A stretch of DNA of 64,000 bases. It comes from Nocardia vermiculata NBRC 100427. Its GTDB lineage: Bacteria > Actinomycetota > Actinomycetes > Mycobacteriales > Mycobacteriaceae. The notes under the pieces were generated by a model. That model ran no database searches. It saw only the letters and a list, made by a program, of their open reading frames with translations, and was not told the origin of the DNA. Positions 54,831 to 64,000 of the stretch are shown here, in pieces. The position numbers were made by a program, and so were the translations under genes. How positions within the stretch are numbered: the first letter of the stretch is position 1; every line of letters begins with the position of its first letter. The stretch covers positions 457,783-521,782 of the forward strand of contig NZ_BDCA01000002.1 in the NCBI RefSeq assembly GCF_001613265.1. The letters are read 5' to 3'.

Positions 54831-56891
54831 ATGGCTGACCGGCGTATCCATGTCTTGGGGCCGATGCATATCTGCTTCGATGGCCGGCCCGTCCGGCTGG
54901 CGGGGCGGCTGACCCGCGCGCTACTGGCTCGCCTGGTCATCGCACGAGGACGTGCAGTCTCCACCGACCGTCTGGTCGAAGAATTGTGGAACGGTGAACC
55001 GCCGTCGAAGGCCACCGCCGTACTGCAGGTGCATGTACACAACCTTCGACGGCTGTTCGAACCCGACCGACCGGCCCGCGCCCCGGCGACCGTGGTGGTC
55101 TCCGAGGGCCTCGGATACGCGCTGCGCCTGCCCGATACCGATGTCGACGCATGGCAGTTCGAATCGCTGCTGGACGAATATCTGCGGGTGATCCGCGCCG
55201 AGCATCCGCCCGAGCCGGCCGTTCGCCTCCGGATGCTCGACGTCGCACTGCAATGCTGGGACGGCCGGGCACTGGAGAGTTTCGCCGACTACGCCTGGGC
55301 CGCAGCAGAGACGGAACGGTTGACCGATCTACATCTGACCGCCGGAGAGATGCGGGCCGAGGCGGCGCTGGAACTCGATCGCACCACCGAGGTGATCGGC
55401 GCACTGCGCTGCACCGTCGAGGAACGGCCGGACCGCGAGGAGAGTGTGCGATTGCTGGCTCTGGCCCAGTATCGGCTGGGCCGCCAGACCGAGGCGCTGG
55501 CGACCTTGCGGCGCACCTCCGAGTTCCTCACCCGCGAAATGGGTCTCGACCCCGGGAGCCGCATCCAGGCACTGGAGACCGCGATCCTGAACCAAACCGA
55601 TCCGAGCAGCGCCGGCGCGGGCCCCACGGCAACGATCACCGCCGCCGGTCCGGCGACGACCGCAGCGGAATGCGGGTACTCGTTACAACGGGAGCTCGCG
55701 CTGCAGGCGTCGCTCGAGGCCGCCGAACACGGCGCCCGGCTGGTCTGGGTCTGCGGCGGACCCGGTTTCGGTAAGACCACACTCACCAGCGCCGTCTCCA
55801 CCGAACTGACCCGACGCGGCTGGACAGTGGCCACGGGTAGCTGCCCGCAGGTCGAGGGCGGCCCGCCCGCCTGGGTGTGGGCCGAGATCGCCACCCGCTT
55901 CGGCGCCGATCCGGACGCGCGCCCCGATCCGCTCGGGCCGTTCGAGATCGCGCAGGTACTCGCCGGTCGCTGCCGGACCGCGATGGCCGACGGCCCACTG
56001 CTGCTGGTGCTGGAAGATCTGCACCGCGCCGACAAGGCCACCATGCAGATACTCCGCCAAACCGTCAGCTGGTTGCACGATCAGCCGCTGCTGGTCATCG
56101 CGACGCTGCGCACCACCGAAGCGCCCGATACGGTGCGCGAATCGATGGCCGCTCTCGCCGAGCCCACCGCGGCGTACCTCGAGTTGGCCGGAGTCGATCC
56201 GGAAGGGGTGCGCGCCATCGCCCATACGGCCGGCCTCGCCGACATCGGCAGTGACAGCCTCACCCTCCTGCACCGCCGCACCGGCGGAAATCCGCTGTTC
56301 CTGCGCGAACTCACCGCGGCGATGGCCACCGGGGCCGATGTCCGCGACCTGCTGCCCACCACTCGCGGCGTCATCGAACAGCAACTGGCCCGATTACCCG
56401 GCCCGGTGCGTGATGTCCTCGCCCACGTCGCCGTCTGCGGCGACCGCGTCGATGCCGCGACACTGGTATCGCTGACCGGCCTGGCCGAATCCGTGATCAT
56501 CGAGCACATCGGCAGCGCCGAGCTGGCCGGGATCGTCGCCATCGATCACGACGGGCGAATCCGGTTCGCCCACGACCTGATCCAGGACACCGTACGCGCG
56601 AGCATTCCGCAGTTGCGTCGAATCCGGATGCAGCGCAGCGCACTGGAGTTACTCGACGAACAGACCTCTCCGGAAGGCACCGCCGTAGCAGTATCGGTCG
56701 ACCAGGGTCATTGTGCCGTCGCCCTGGACAGTACCGATATGGTTCTGGGTCGCATCGTGACCGGCCCGGTCGATGAGATCCTCGCCGATCTCGCCTCCGC
56801 CTGTGGCGACTGTACCGCCGTGTTACGCAACCGTGCCGCCGCCCGGCGCTTGCGCAACAGATTCCGCATCGAGCTGGCCGCCGAGCCGTGA
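54831..56891 (+). CDS. SARP-family regulator with AAA/NB-ARC ATPase domain
   Basis: The 686-residue protein has an OmpR-type winged helix (HVLGPMHICFDGRPVRLAGRLTRALLARLVI...STDRLVEELW), the bacterial transcriptional activation domain (about 100-245, ending LTREMGLDPGSRIQALE) and an STAND-type ATPase with Walker A GGPGFGKTT near residue 310 and Walker B LLLVLEDLHRAD near 390. It stops after the winged-helix part of the ATPase and a short Cys-containing tail (ACGDC), without the TPR array of AfsR-size relatives. SARPs often activate nearby biosynthetic clusters, so the adjacent NRPS/mbtH locus is the likely target. ATG at 54831 with AGGGGG seven bases upstream is preferred over a GTG at 54795 that has no spacer. 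Confidence 0.9.
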   Translation: MADRRIHVLGPMHICFDGRPVRLAGRLTRALLARLVIARGRAVSTDRLVEELWNGEPPSKATAVLQVHVHNLRRLFEPDRPARAPATVVVSEGLGYALRLPDTDVDAWQFESLLDEYLRVIRAEHPPEPAVRLRMLDVALQCWDGRALESFADYAWAAAETERLTDLHLTAGEMRAEAALELDRTTEVIGALRCTVEERPDREESVRLLALAQYRLGRQTEALATLRRTSEFLTREMGLDPGSRIQALETAILNQTDPSSAGAGPTATITAAGPATTAAECGYSLQRELALQASLEAAEHGARLVWVCGGPGFGKTTLTSAVSTELTRRGWTVATGSCPQVEGGPPAWVWAEIATRFGADPDARPDPLGPFEIAQVLAGRCRTAMADGPLLLVLEDLHRADKATMQILRQTVSWLHDQPLLVIATLRTTEAPDTVRESMAALAEPTAAYLELAGVDPEGVRAIAHTAGLADIGSDSLTLLHRRTGGNPLFLRELTAAMATGADVRDLLPTTRGVIEQQLARLPGPVRDVLAHVAVCGDRVDAATLVSLTGLAESVIIEHIGSAELAGIVAIDHDGRIRFAHDLIQDTVRASIPQLRRIRMQRSALELLDEQTSPEGTAVAVSVDQGHCAVALDSTDMVLGRIVTGPVDEILADLASACGDCTAVLRNRAAARRLRNRFRIELAAEP

Positions 56892-56983
56892 CCGGCGCCG
56901 GGCGCCCGCCGCCGCGCCGTGACGTGCCGATGCAGGGGAGGTTCGGTGGCTCGTCACGGCGCGGTATCCGGTGGCTCGGCTGT

Positions 56984-57202
56984 CTATTCGGCTCGCACGC
57001 GCATGGCTTCGATCAGCGAGATGGGCCGCATATCGGTCCACTGCGTTTCCACATAGTCGAGGCAGACCTGGCGCGGACGCGGCCCGTGCGCGACCGTCCA
57101 CCCGCTGGGAACGGCCGCGAACACCGGCCACAACGAGTGCTCACCCTCGGCGTTGGTCAGGACGTAGAACTCGGCGGCGTCGTCGTCGAACGGGTTGCTC
57201 AT
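56984..57202 (-). CDS. mbtH: MbtH-like NRPS partner protein
   Basis: The 72-residue protein begins MSNPFDDDAAEFYVLTNAEG and continues HSLWPVFAAVPSGWTVAHG and CLDYVETQWTDMRPISL, containing the conserved Trp residues and the NxExQxSLWP, GW and DW/D(M)RP motifs of MbtH proteins. It binds and activates adenylation domains of peptide synthetases. The start at 57202 has AAAGGAAA upstream; a longer in-frame extension is not needed. It lies 3' of the NRPS and the two tiny ORFs on the same strand. Confidence 0.95.
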   Translation of the reverse strand: MSNPFDDDAAEFYVLTNAEGEHSLWPVFAAVPSGWTVAHGPRPRQVCLDYVETQWTDMRPISLIEAMRVRAE

Positions 57203-57253
57203 CCGTTTCCTTTCTCGCAGAGTGGTTCCCGGCAGCACAGCAAGCGACACCGG

Positions 57254-57286
57254 CGGTGCGGGCCCTCGGGATACGGGCCCGCACCG
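57254..57286 (-). terminator. Hairpin between the second tiny ORF and mbtH
   Basis: GGTGCGGGCCC (57255-57265) and GGGCCCGCACC (57275-57285) form a perfect 11-bp stem, 12 with the outer C-G pair, and a 9-base loop. It lies four bases after the stop of the 31-residue ORF. There is no T-run, as is common for actinobacterial terminators. It may act as a terminator, attenuator or 3' mRNA stabiliser that reduces mbtH expression relative to the tiny ORF. Confidence 0.6.
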
Positions 57287-57289
57287 TGC

Positions 57290-57385
57290 TCAGGCTCCCG
57301 GTGTCACCGAGATCGCCGAGCCCGACGCCACCATGTTGGCCAGTGCGGTGAGCAGGTCGCTGAAGCCGCTGCTTCCGGTATCCAT
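57290..57385 (-). CDS. Tiny ORF B, 31 residues, unknown
   Basis: A 31-codon frame starts with ATG at 57385, preceded by AAGGAG at a nine-base spacing, one of the best ribosome-binding sites in the window. The product starts MDTGSSGFSDLLTALANM and ends SGSAISVTPGA. It is acidic (two Asp, no Lys, Arg, His, Cys or Trp), with a short amphipathic helix in the middle and Gly/Ser-rich ends, and no cleavable signal peptide. It resembles tiny ORF A, 31 bases upstream, in its N-terminal Met-Asp, helix and C-terminal Gly-Ser...Thr-Pro. I know no family for it. Confidence 0.65.
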   Translation of the reverse strand: MDTGSSGFSDLLTALANMVASGSAISVTPGA

Positions 57386-57416
57386 CTGTCGTAGCTCCTT
57401 CGTTCGGTATCTGCTG

Positions 57417-57500
57417 TTACTGCGGGGTGTAGGCCAGGCTCGAACCGGTGCTGAGGAATTCCAGCACCTGGGAGATGAGTGCGGCGTAGTCGAGATCCAT
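57417..57500 (-). CDS. Tiny ORF A, 27 residues, unknown
   Basis: A 27-codon frame starts with ATG at 57500 and has AAGGA eight bases upstream. The product starts MDLDYAALISQVLEFL and ends STGSSLAYTPQ. It is acidic (three acidic residues, no basic one), with a hydrophobic/amphipathic helix. Its C-terminal pattern [ST]-G-S-[SA]-[LI]-x-[YV]-T-P matches tiny ORF B. It lies between the NRPS stop (with a hairpin) and ORF B on the same strand. Size, acidity and lack of signal peptide recall the small PorA/PorH-type peptides of corynebacteria, but no homology is claimed. Confidence 0.62.
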   Translation of the reverse strand: MDLDYAALISQVLEFLSTGSSLAYTPQ

Positions 57501-57528
57501 CGGGTATTTCCTTCTCTCTTTCACGGTC

Positions 57529-57555
57529 CGGCCGCCGGATCGGCTCCGGCGGCCG
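57529..57555 (-). terminator. Hairpin downstream of the NRPS-2 stop
   Basis: CGGCCGCCGGA (57529-57539) and TCCGGCGGCCG (57545-57555) form a perfect 11-bp stem with a 5-base loop. It lies 38 bases after the NRPS stop and 29 bases before tiny ORF A. It could end most NRPS transcripts or mark a processing site that releases a short transcript for the tiny ORFs. Confidence 0.6.
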
Positions 57556-57592
57556 TACGGAACCTCGCCGGTTCCGGGCTGTGGGGTGACTA

Positions 57593-60500
57593 TCAGTGGT
57601 GCGGCTGTTCGCTCAGTGCCGCACCGATTTCGCGGAGCGCGACGGTCGAGGTCATTCGCCAGTGGGTGGCAGGCAAGCGACGCGATCGCACCACGCCGCT
57701 CACCGCCGCGGACCACGGTCGCGCCCCGGATTCGCTGGTGACATCGTGTGCTGCAACGAAATACGTCATATCTCCGTCGTAGACACCGGGCCGATAGCCG
57801 GCCGCGAGCTGCACGGATTCGACTGCCGCCGCCAGAATCGAGGTGATCCGTTCGTGCCCCAGCGCCGAGAACGGCTCCGGCAGACCCGCCAGCCGGTCGG
57901 CGATCTCGGCGACGCCCATGGTTTCGGGAAGCCCTGCGGCGGTCCCTGATCCCTGGATCTGTTCACCCAGCAGGCCGCCGAGCAACTCCGAGATCGCCAC
58001 CGGCGCGAACTCCCCTGCCGACCCCGATGACTCGGCAGACCCGTCGGCCCCGAGCCGGCTGTCCATCACGGCCAGTTGTGCGACCTGTTCACCGTCGGCT
58101 TGCAGGCGCACCGCGACGGCATGAGCCAGCACCCCACCCAGCGACCAGCCCAGCAGGTGGTAGGGCCCGTGTGGCTGGACCGAGCGGATGGCGTCGACAT
58201 AGCACTGGGCCCAGGTGTCGATGCTGTCCGGCAGTTCGCCGCCGGTGAGCACCGGCGACTGGAGGCCGTACAGCGGCCGCTCCACCACGGCCCCCAATCC
58301 GGCGAACGACCAGGCGATGCCGCCCATCGGGTGCACGCAGAACAGCGGTTCGCCGGTGCCGGCGGGGCGTAGCGGCAGCACCACCTCGAAGGCCGCGGCG
58401 GGGTCGATCGCACCGCGATTCAGTTCGGCGACGAGCGCCGCGGGGGTCGCCGCCATGAATACCGCCGGCACCGGAACCTGTCTGCCCAGCGCCTCGGTCA
58501 ACCGCGCGGCGAGCGCGGTGACCAGCAGTGATGTTCCGCCGAGTGCGAAGAAGTCGTCCTCGAGTCCCACTCGGTCGCGTCCGAGCACGTCGGCGAAACC
58601 TGCACACACGAGCCGCTCCGTTTCGGTGCGTGGCGCGCGGTATTCGGCGGACCGGAACACCGGTTCGGGCAGTGCCCGGCGGTCGAGTTTGCCGTTGGCC
58701 GTCAGCGGCAGGTCCGCGAGCACCACGAAGGCCTCCGGCACCAGATACGACGGCAGCGAGCGCGCCAGCGTGGCCCGCACCGCCGCGGTGTCGATCACGC
58801 CCGCGGCGGGGACCAGATAAGCGACCAGCCGGTCTCCGCCGTGACCGTCGGCCTGCGCGACTACCGCGACCTGTGCGAGTGCCGGCAGTGCGCGCAGCGC
58901 CGCCTCGATCTCTCCCGGCTCGATCCGGAAGCCGCGAACCTTGATCTGGAAATCGGTGCGCCCCCGGTATTCGAGTTCGCCCGCGGCGTTCCAGCACACC
59001 AGATCACCGGTGCGGTACATACGCCGCCCGGGTTCGAACGGGTCGGCCACGAAGCGTTCGGCGGTCAGCCCACCGCGGCCGTGATATCCACGGGCCAGCT
59101 GGGCGCCGGCCAGGTACAGCTCACCCGGCACTCCGGCCGGCACCGGCTGCAGACGCGAATCCAGCACGTACACCCGACTGTTCGACTCCGGGCGCCCGAT
59201 CGGGACGGTCGCGATATCGGCCTCGCCGACCGGGTGCACCGTAATCGACACCGCGGCCTCGGTGGGGCCGTACAGGTTGTACAGCCGAGCGGAACCGGCC
59301 GCCCGCAGCCGCTGGGCGGTGGCCACGGGTAGCGCCTCGCCGATGGCCAGGACCCGCCGTACCGACGCGGGCAGGCCGCCTTCGACGGTGAGCAGCGCAT
59401 CCAGCATGGATGGTACGGCGTGCACCGTGGTGACACGTTCGCGAGCCATCAGCTCGGTGAGGTATACCGGATCGCGCTGACCGTCCGCTGCGGCGAGGAC
59501 CAGCCGCCCACCGGCCACCGTCGCGGACCAGAACTCCCACACCGAGAGATCGAAGGTGGCCGCGGTTTTCACCAGCACGCAGTCGTCGGCGCCGATACCG
59601 AAATAGGTGTTCTTCCACAGCAACTGGTTGACAACGGCGCGGTGTTCGACCGTGACCCCCTTGGGCCTTCCGGTGGAACCGGAGGTGAAAACGACATAGG
59701 CGGGGTGGGCGGGGCGCAGCGGTGCGCACCGGTCACGGTCGGTGATCGGCGCATCCGACAGCGCGGTGAGATCCAGTGCGTCCACCTCGATCACCGGACT
59801 TCCGCAATCACCCAGCACCACAGCGGTTTCGGTCGTGGTGAGCACACAGCGGGGTGCCGCGCTCCGCAGCACATAATCGATCCGTTCGGTCGGCGCATCC
59901 GGATCGACCGGCACATAGGCGCCGCCGGCGACGCTGACCGCGTACATCGCGACGACCAGCTCCCTGGATCGGGGCAGTGCGAGCACCACCCGGGTCTCGG
60001 GGCCGACGCCCAGCGCGATCAGATGCCGCGCCAGACGGTTCACCTGCGCCGCCAGATCGACGTAGGCCACCGTGACACCGTCGGCGGTCAGCGCCGGTGC
60101 CGCACCGGCCGCCGCCACCGACGCCTGCCACAGGTCGGGCAGTGTCGAGTCGGTGGCGACAGCGAGATCGGCGGTGTCGTTCCAGGTTTCGAGGATCTGC
60201 GTCCGCTCGGCGGGTGCGAGCAGCTCCACCGCCCCGACCGGGCGCACCGGATCCGCGCTCACCTGCTCCAGCAGGCGCACCAATCGGGCGGCGAACCCGT
60301 CCACCGTGGCGGCGTCGAACAGCGCGGTCGCATAGGTGAGGGAAGCGGCCATGCCCAGCGGGGCGCCGGTGTCGTCGTAACGGTCGGTGATCACCAGATG
60401 CAGATCGAATTGTGATACCGCGGTATCGAATTCGGCCGTGCTCACGGTCAGCCCATCCAGCACGAACTCCGCTGCGGTCTGATTGTGGAACGAGAAACCG

Positions 60501-63500
60501 ACCTGGAACAGCGGATGCCGCGCGCTGGAACGGACCGGATTGAGCGCCTCCACCAACCGTTCGAACGGAATGTCGGCATGGGAGAACGCCGCCAGATCGC
60601 CGTCGCGCACGGTGTCGAGCAGTGCGGTGAATCCGGCGGCCGGATCGACCTCGGCGCGCAGCACCAGAGTATTGACGAACATGCCGACCAGATCGTCGAG
60701 GGCGCGGTCACCGCGGCCTGCGATCGGGGTGCCGATCGCGATATCGGTGCTCGCCGACAGCCGTGCCAGCAGCGCCGCGAAGGCCGCGTGCACCACCATG
60801 AACAGCGTCGCGCCCCGTTCCCGGCCGAGCTCGGCCAAGCGGGCGTGTAATGCCGCATCCACCGCGAAATCCACACTGCCGCCGGCGGTGGACACCGTGG
60901 CGGGCCGCGGCCGGTCGGTGGGCAGCGTCAGCTGATCGGGCAGTCCGGCCAGCGTCTCGGTCCAGTACGCCAGCTGTCGCGCGGCCGGTGCGGCGGGATC
61001 GTCCTCGTCGCCGAGCACCGTGCGCTGCCACAGGGCGAAGTCGGCGTATTGCACCTGCAGTGGCGCCCATCCGGGGGCCGCTCCCGCCCGACGCGCGGCG
61101 TAGGCGGTCATGACGTCCCGGGCCAGCGGCACCAGCGAGGATCCGTCGGCGGCGATGTGGTGAACCGCGACGACCAGGATGTGTTCGGGACCGGATGCGT
61201 CGGTGACGGCGAACAGGCCGGCCCGCAACGGCACCGCGGCCGTCACATCGAATCCCACGGTGACGAATCCGGACACCGCCGCGATCGTCTCGTCGCCTCG
61301 CAGCGGCTGCGGCTCCAGATGTGGCACGGGAGCCTCGGCGATCGGCAGCACCCGCTGCACCGGACCGGATTCGGTGCGCGGGTACACCGTGCGCAGCACC
61401 TCGTGCCGGGCGATGACATCGGCCAAGGCCAGGTTCAGCGCGGCGACGTCGAGATGCCCGCTCAACCGGACGGCCAGCGGGATCGTATAGGCCGCGGACT
61501 GTTCGTCCATCCGGTTGAGCAGCCACATGCGCTGTTGTGCCGGAGACAGTGGCGCCGGTTCGTCGGTGCCCCGTGGCACCAGCGCGGCCCGCGCCGGACC
61601 ACCTAGCGTGGCGGCCTGCGCCAGCGCGGCGACGGTGGGATGACCGAACACGGTACGTACCGGGACGGTGGTGCCGAAGGCGGTCCCGAGCCGGGCCGCC
61701 ACCTGGGTGGCGGTCAGGGAATTACCGCCGAGGGCGAAGAAGTCGTCGTCCGCACCGACGCCGTCGGTGCCCGGCAGCCCGAGCACGTCGGCGATGATCC
61801 CGGCGACGGTGCACTCCGCCGCGGTGCGCGGCGCCCGGAACTCGGCGACCCGGAATACCGGTTCGGGCAATGCTTTCCGATCCAGCTTCCCGGTCGGGCT
61901 GAGCGGGATGCGGTCGATCACCATGATCGCGGCGGGCACCATGTAGGCGGTCAGACTCCGGGCGGCGTGGGCGGTGAGCTCGTCCACATCGATGGTGTGG
62001 CCCGGCTCGGACATCACATAGGAGACCAGTGCCGCTTCTCCTGCACGGTCATGGTGGGCGACTGTGGCGGCGAAGGCGACCGTACGGTGCGCACCCAGCA
62101 CGGCGTCGATCTCCCCGAGTTCGATGCGCAGTCCGCGGATCTTGACCTGATGATCGGTGCGCCCGACGTATTCGACCACGTACTCGCCGTCGCACCTGCC
62201 CCAGCGCACCAGGTCACCGGTGCGGTACAGCCGGCGGCCGGGGGCGCCTAACGGATCGGCGACGAATCGCCCGGCGGTCAGGTCGGGGCGCCCCTGGTAT
62301 CCGCGGCCCAGGCCCGGTCCGCGCAGATACAACTCACCCGTGACGCCCGGCGGTACGGGCTGCAACCGGTTGTCGAGCACCACCGCCGTGACGCCCTCGA
62401 TCGGTGCGCCCATGTCGAGGCGGTCACCGGGCCGTTTGGGCGCGCTGGTCGTAGCGATGATCGTGGTCTCGGTGGGTCCGTACCCGTTGTGGAATTCGCG
62501 GTCCGCGGCCCAGCGGGCCGCCAACTCCGGGTCGTAGAACTCACCGCCCACCCCCAGACACCGCAGCTCCGGGAGCGCGGTGGGGTCCAGCGTACGTAGC
62601 ACCGAGGGTGTGATGAAGGCATGTGAGACTCGCTCGTCGCGCATCAACCGGGTGAGCTCTGCCCCACCGAACACCTCGACCGGGGCGATCACCGCGGTCG
62701 CCGCACCGGAGAGGGCGAGCAGCAACTCCAGCAGGGAGACGTCGAAGCTCGGGGATGCCGCGTGCAGCACCCGATCGGTGGGCTGCACACGGTAGAGGCG
62801 CCGGTGAGCAGCCATGAAGCCACCGATGCCGGCGTGGGTGAGGACGGCCCCCTTCGGCCTACCGGTGGTTCCGGAGGTGAAGATCATCCACGCCGGGTTC
62901 TCCGGGCGGATCGGCCGGACCAGTTCCGCGGCCGAGATCGGCGCGTCCGAGGTACGACCGAGTCGCTCGGCCAGTTCTCGATCGCCGAGGACCAGGCGCG
63001 GACCCGGCAGCGCGGAAGCGTCTTCGATCGTGGTGATGCCCAGGACCGCATCGGAATCGGCGAGCATATTGGCGATGCGATCCGCAGGATAGCGGGGATC
63101 GACCGGGACGAATGCGGCTCCCGATTTCGCCACCGCCCACCAGGCGAGCACCGCTCGTATCGAGCGGGTGATCGCGATGGCCACGAAATCGTCGGCACCG
63201 ACACCGGATTCGATCAGTACCCGGGCCAGCCGATTGGATTCGGCATCGAGTTCGGCATACGTCATCTCGATTTTCCCCTGGCGCACGGCGATTCCGCCGG
63301 GGTTGCGCCGCGCCGCCGCGGTGACGACTTCGCCCAGCAGGCGGACCGGAGCGGGGCGGACCGGGCGCGGGTCGAGCAGCGCACCGCGTTCGGCCGGGGA
63401 CAACAGATCCAGATCGCCGACCGGCCGATGTGGTTGGGTGAGGACCGCGCCGACGAGTCGTCCCAGCCGTCGCAGCAGCGCCGCCGCGGTGCTCTCGTCG

Positions 63501-64000
63501 AACAGATCGGTGGCGTAGGTCAGCTCCAGAGGCAGATGCCCGTTGCCGTCGAGGCCGTCCGAGACGGTGAACTGCAGATCGAATTTCGCGGCAGCGTGGT
63601 CGAATTCGACCGGTTCCAGCACCAGCCCGGGCACGGCGTGGGTGTGCGCACCGCGCCCGAAATAGCTCAATGCCACGGTGAACAGCGGGTTGCGGTCGGC
63701 GGTGCGGGCCACACCCAGCGCGTCGACCACTCGGTCGAAGGGCAGTTCGGCATGGGCGAAGGCGTCCAGGTCGACCGTTCGGGTGTGGGCGAGTACCTCG
63801 CTGAAGCTGTGGCCCGGTTGTGGCCGGGTACGAAGGGCCAGCGTATTGACGAACATGCCCACCAGATCGTCCAGTGCGCCGGCACCCCGACCGGCCACCG
63901 GCGTCCCGACGGCGATATCGGCGCTCCCGGACAGCCGGGCCAGCAGCACGGTCAGTGCGGCATGCCACACCATGAACGGCGTGGCACCGTGTGCCTTCGC
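57593..64000 (-). CDS. Nonribosomal peptide synthetase, C-terminal part with thioesterase (5' end outside window)
   Basis: The gene enters from the right edge in the middle of a C domain and ends at 57593. At least 2,135 codons are visible. Order: partial C, A, T; C, A, T; TE. The first C part shows [14 protein letters not shown]; the second has HHIAADGSS near 61150. A-domain motifs ([36 protein letters not shown]) are intact. T domains have GGNSL and, in the last module, GGTSL. The type I TE has GWSLGG with the nucleophilic Ser near 58145, VMDSRL and ATHWRM with the likely catalytic His, so it should release the finished peptide. It is followed by two tiny ORFs and mbtH on the same strand. 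Confidence 0.96.
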   Translation of the reverse strand, partial: AKAHGATPFMVWHAALTVLLARLSGSADIAVGTPVAGRGAGALDDLVGMFVNTLALRTRPQPGHSFSEVLAHTRTVDLDAFAHAELPFDRVVDALGVARTADRNPLFTVALSYFGRGAHTHAVPGLVLEPVEFDHAAAKFDLQFTVSDGLDGNGHLPLELTYATDLFDESTAAALLRRLGRLVGAVLTQPHRPVGDLDLLSPAERGALLDPRPVRPAPVRLLGEVVTAAARRNPGGIAVRQGKIEMTYAELDAESNRLARVLIESGVGADDFVAIAITRSIRAVLAWWAVAKSGAAFVPVDPRYPADRIANMLADSDAVLGITTIEDASALPGPRLVLGDRELAERLGRTSDAPISAAELVRPIRPENPAWMIFTSGTTGRPKGAVLTHAGIGGFMAAHRRLYRVQPTDRVLHAASPSFDVSLLELLLALSGAATAVIAPVEVFGGAELTRLMRDERVSHAFITPSVLRTLDPTALPELRCLGVGGEFYDPELAARWAADREFHNGYGPTETTIIATTSAPKRPGDRLDMGAPIEGVTAVVLDNRLQPVPPGVTGELYLRGPGLGRGYQGRPDLTAGRFVADPLGAPGRRLYRTGDLVRWGRCDGEYVVEYVGRTDHQVKIRGLRIELGEIDAVLGAHRTVAFAATVAHHDRAGEAALVSYVMSEPGHTIDVDELTAHAARSLTAYMVPAAIMVIDRIPLSPTGKLDRKALPEPVFRVAEFRAPRTAAECTVAGIIADVLGLPGTDGVGADDDFFALGGNSLTATQVAARLGTAFGTTVPVRTVFGHPTVAALAQAATLGGPARAALVPRGTDEPAPLSPAQQRMWLLNRMDEQSAAYTIPLAVRLSGHLDVAALNLALADVIARHEVLRTVYPRTESGPVQRVLPIAEAPVPHLEPQPLRGDETIAAVSGFVTVGFDVTAAVPLRAGLFAVTDASGPEHILVVAVHHIAADGSSLVPLARDVMTAYAARRAGAAPGWAPLQVQYADFALWQRTVLGDEDDPAAPAARQLAYWTETLAGLPDQLTLPTDRPRPATVSTAGGSVDFAVDAALHARLAELGRERGATLFMVVHAAFAALLARLSASTDIAIGTPIAGRGDRALDDLVGMFVNTLVLRAEVDPAAGFTALLDTVRDGDLAAFSHADIPFERLVEALNPVRSSARHPLFQVGFSFHNQTAAEFVLDGLTVSTAEFDTAVSQFDLHLVITDRYDDTGAPLGMAASLTYATALFDAATVDGFAARLVRLLEQVSADPVRPVGAVELLAPAERTQILETWNDTADLAVATDSTLPDLWQASVAAAGAAPALTADGVTVAYVDLAAQVNRLARHLIALGVGPETRVVLALPRSRELVVAMYAVSVAGGAYVPVDPDAPTERIDYVLRSAAPRCVLTTTETAVVLGDCGSPVIEVDALDLTALSDAPITDRDRCAPLRPAHPAYVVFTSGSTGRPKGVTVEHRAVVNQLLWKNTYFGIGADDCVLVKTAATFDLSVWEFWSATVAGGRLVLAAADGQRDPVYLTELMARERVTTVHAVPSMLDALLTVEGGLPASVRRVLAIGEALPVATAQRLRAAGSARLYNLYGPTEAAVSITVHPVGEADIATVPIGRPESNSRVYVLDSRLQPVPAGVPGELYLAGAQLARGYHGRGGLTAERFVADPFEPGRRMYRTGDLVCWNAAGELEYRGRTDFQIKVRGFRIEPGEIEAALRALPALAQVAVVAQADGHGGDRLVAYLVPAAGVIDTAAVRATLARSLPSYLVPEAFVVLADLPLTANGKLDRRALPEPVFRSAEYRAPRTETERLVCAGFADVLGRDRVGLEDDFFALGGTSLLVTALAARLTEALGRQVPVPAVFMAATPAALVAELNRGAIDPAAAFEVVLPLRPAGTGEPLFCVHPMGGIAWSFAGLGAVVERPLYGLQSPVLTGGELPDSIDTWAQCYVDAIRSVQPHGPYHLLGWSLGGVLAHAVAVRLQADGEQVAQLAVMDSRLGADGSAESSGSAGEFAPVAISELLGGLLGEQIQGSGTAAGLPETMGVAEIADRLAGLPEPFSALGHERITSILAAAVESVQLAAGYRPGVYDGDMTYFVAAHDVTSESGARPWSAAVSGVVRSRRLPATHWRMTSTVALREIGAALSEQPHH
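57605..58400 (-). other. NRPS-2 thioesterase domain
   Basis: About 260 residues of alpha/beta-hydrolase type I thioesterase: [14 protein letters not shown] at the start, YGLQSPVL, the nucleophile elbow GWSLGG near 58145, and ATHWRMTS near the end with the catalytic His. It releases the peptide by hydrolysis or cyclisation; which of the two cannot be told from sequence. Confidence 0.88.
58470..61570 (-). other. NRPS-2 terminal module (C, A, T)
   Basis: The C domain opens [17 protein letters not shown]. The A-domain pocket is D-L-W-H-L-I-L-V-S, the same nine residues as module 10 of the giant NRPS. The T domain reads LGGTSLLVT, with Thr in place of the usual Asn or Asp before the phosphopantetheinylated Ser. 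Confidence 0.8.
61640..64000 (-). other. NRPS-2 penultimate module (C cut by edge, A, T)
   Basis: The A domain (about 63340-61850) has pocket residues D-V-L-F-G-G-G-I-I, hydrophobic and not assignable. It belongs to the same sequence group as module 6 of the other NRPS (SPSFDxSxLE, THAG, ITPSVL). The T domain has LGGNSLTAT near 61720. Confidence 0.8.

Noticed and set aside
34331..57593. One continuous NRPS cluster spanning both synthetase genes
   Set aside because: The 23 kb between them hold primary-metabolism and regulatory genes, the right-hand NRPS already ends in a TE, and the left one opens with a starter-type C domain.
1..64000. tRNA, rRNA, transposase, integrase or attachment sites
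   Set aside because: None could be recognised in any intergenic stretch on either strand by eye.

Overview
The window is GC-rich actinobacterial DNA, most likely from Nocardia or a close relative in the Mycobacteriales. The grounds are the codon bias, the MbtH/NRPS style, a leucine-catabolism operon in the same gene order as the mycobacterial accD1-accA1-fadE19-Rv2499c-citE region, and a PPOX/F420-type small flavoprotein. This placement comes from family knowledge and gene order; no database was searched.

Left third (1-34331, minus strand): one uninterrupted reading frame for a giant nonribosomal peptide synthetase. The start is near 34331 and the stop lies beyond the left edge, so at least 11,443 codons are present. 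It holds ten complete C-A-T modules and the start of an eleventh C domain. Module 6 carries the only epimerisation domain and is followed by a DCL-type C domain. The pocket residues I read give Ser for modules 4, 7 and 9 and Thr for module 5; the other modules cannot be assigned. The first module opens with a C domain of the initiating kind.

Middle (34.7-53.8 kb): mostly housekeeping and regulatory genes. These are cobM, a small secreted protein, a divergent TrpF homologue, an APH-type kinase, a PPOX flavoprotein, a NarL/DesK-type two-component pair divergent from an ABC exporter (permease plus ATPase), the leucine/branched-chain acyl-CoA operon accD-accA-fadE-maoC-citE-aacS with a divergent TetR regulator, an SRPBCC protein, a tandem double-TetR regulator and an NrtR-like Nudix regulator.

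Right end (53.8-64 kb): a second NRPS locus. It has a SARP-type regulator with an ATPase domain (plus strand) and, on the minus strand, the 3' end of an NRPS (partial C-A-T, C-A-T, TE), two tiny tandem ORFs of 27 and 31 residues, and mbtH. The tiny ORFs have strong ribosome-binding sites, share a C-terminal Gly-Ser...Thr-Pro signature and are bracketed by two perfect GC-rich hairpins. They are the strongest candidate for something undescribed.

The two NRPS loci share an identical nine-residue adenylation code (module 10 of the first, terminal module of the second). They are separated by 23 kb of unrelated genes, so a joint pathway is possible but not shown. I saw no tRNA, rRNA, CRISPR array, transposase or phage gene.
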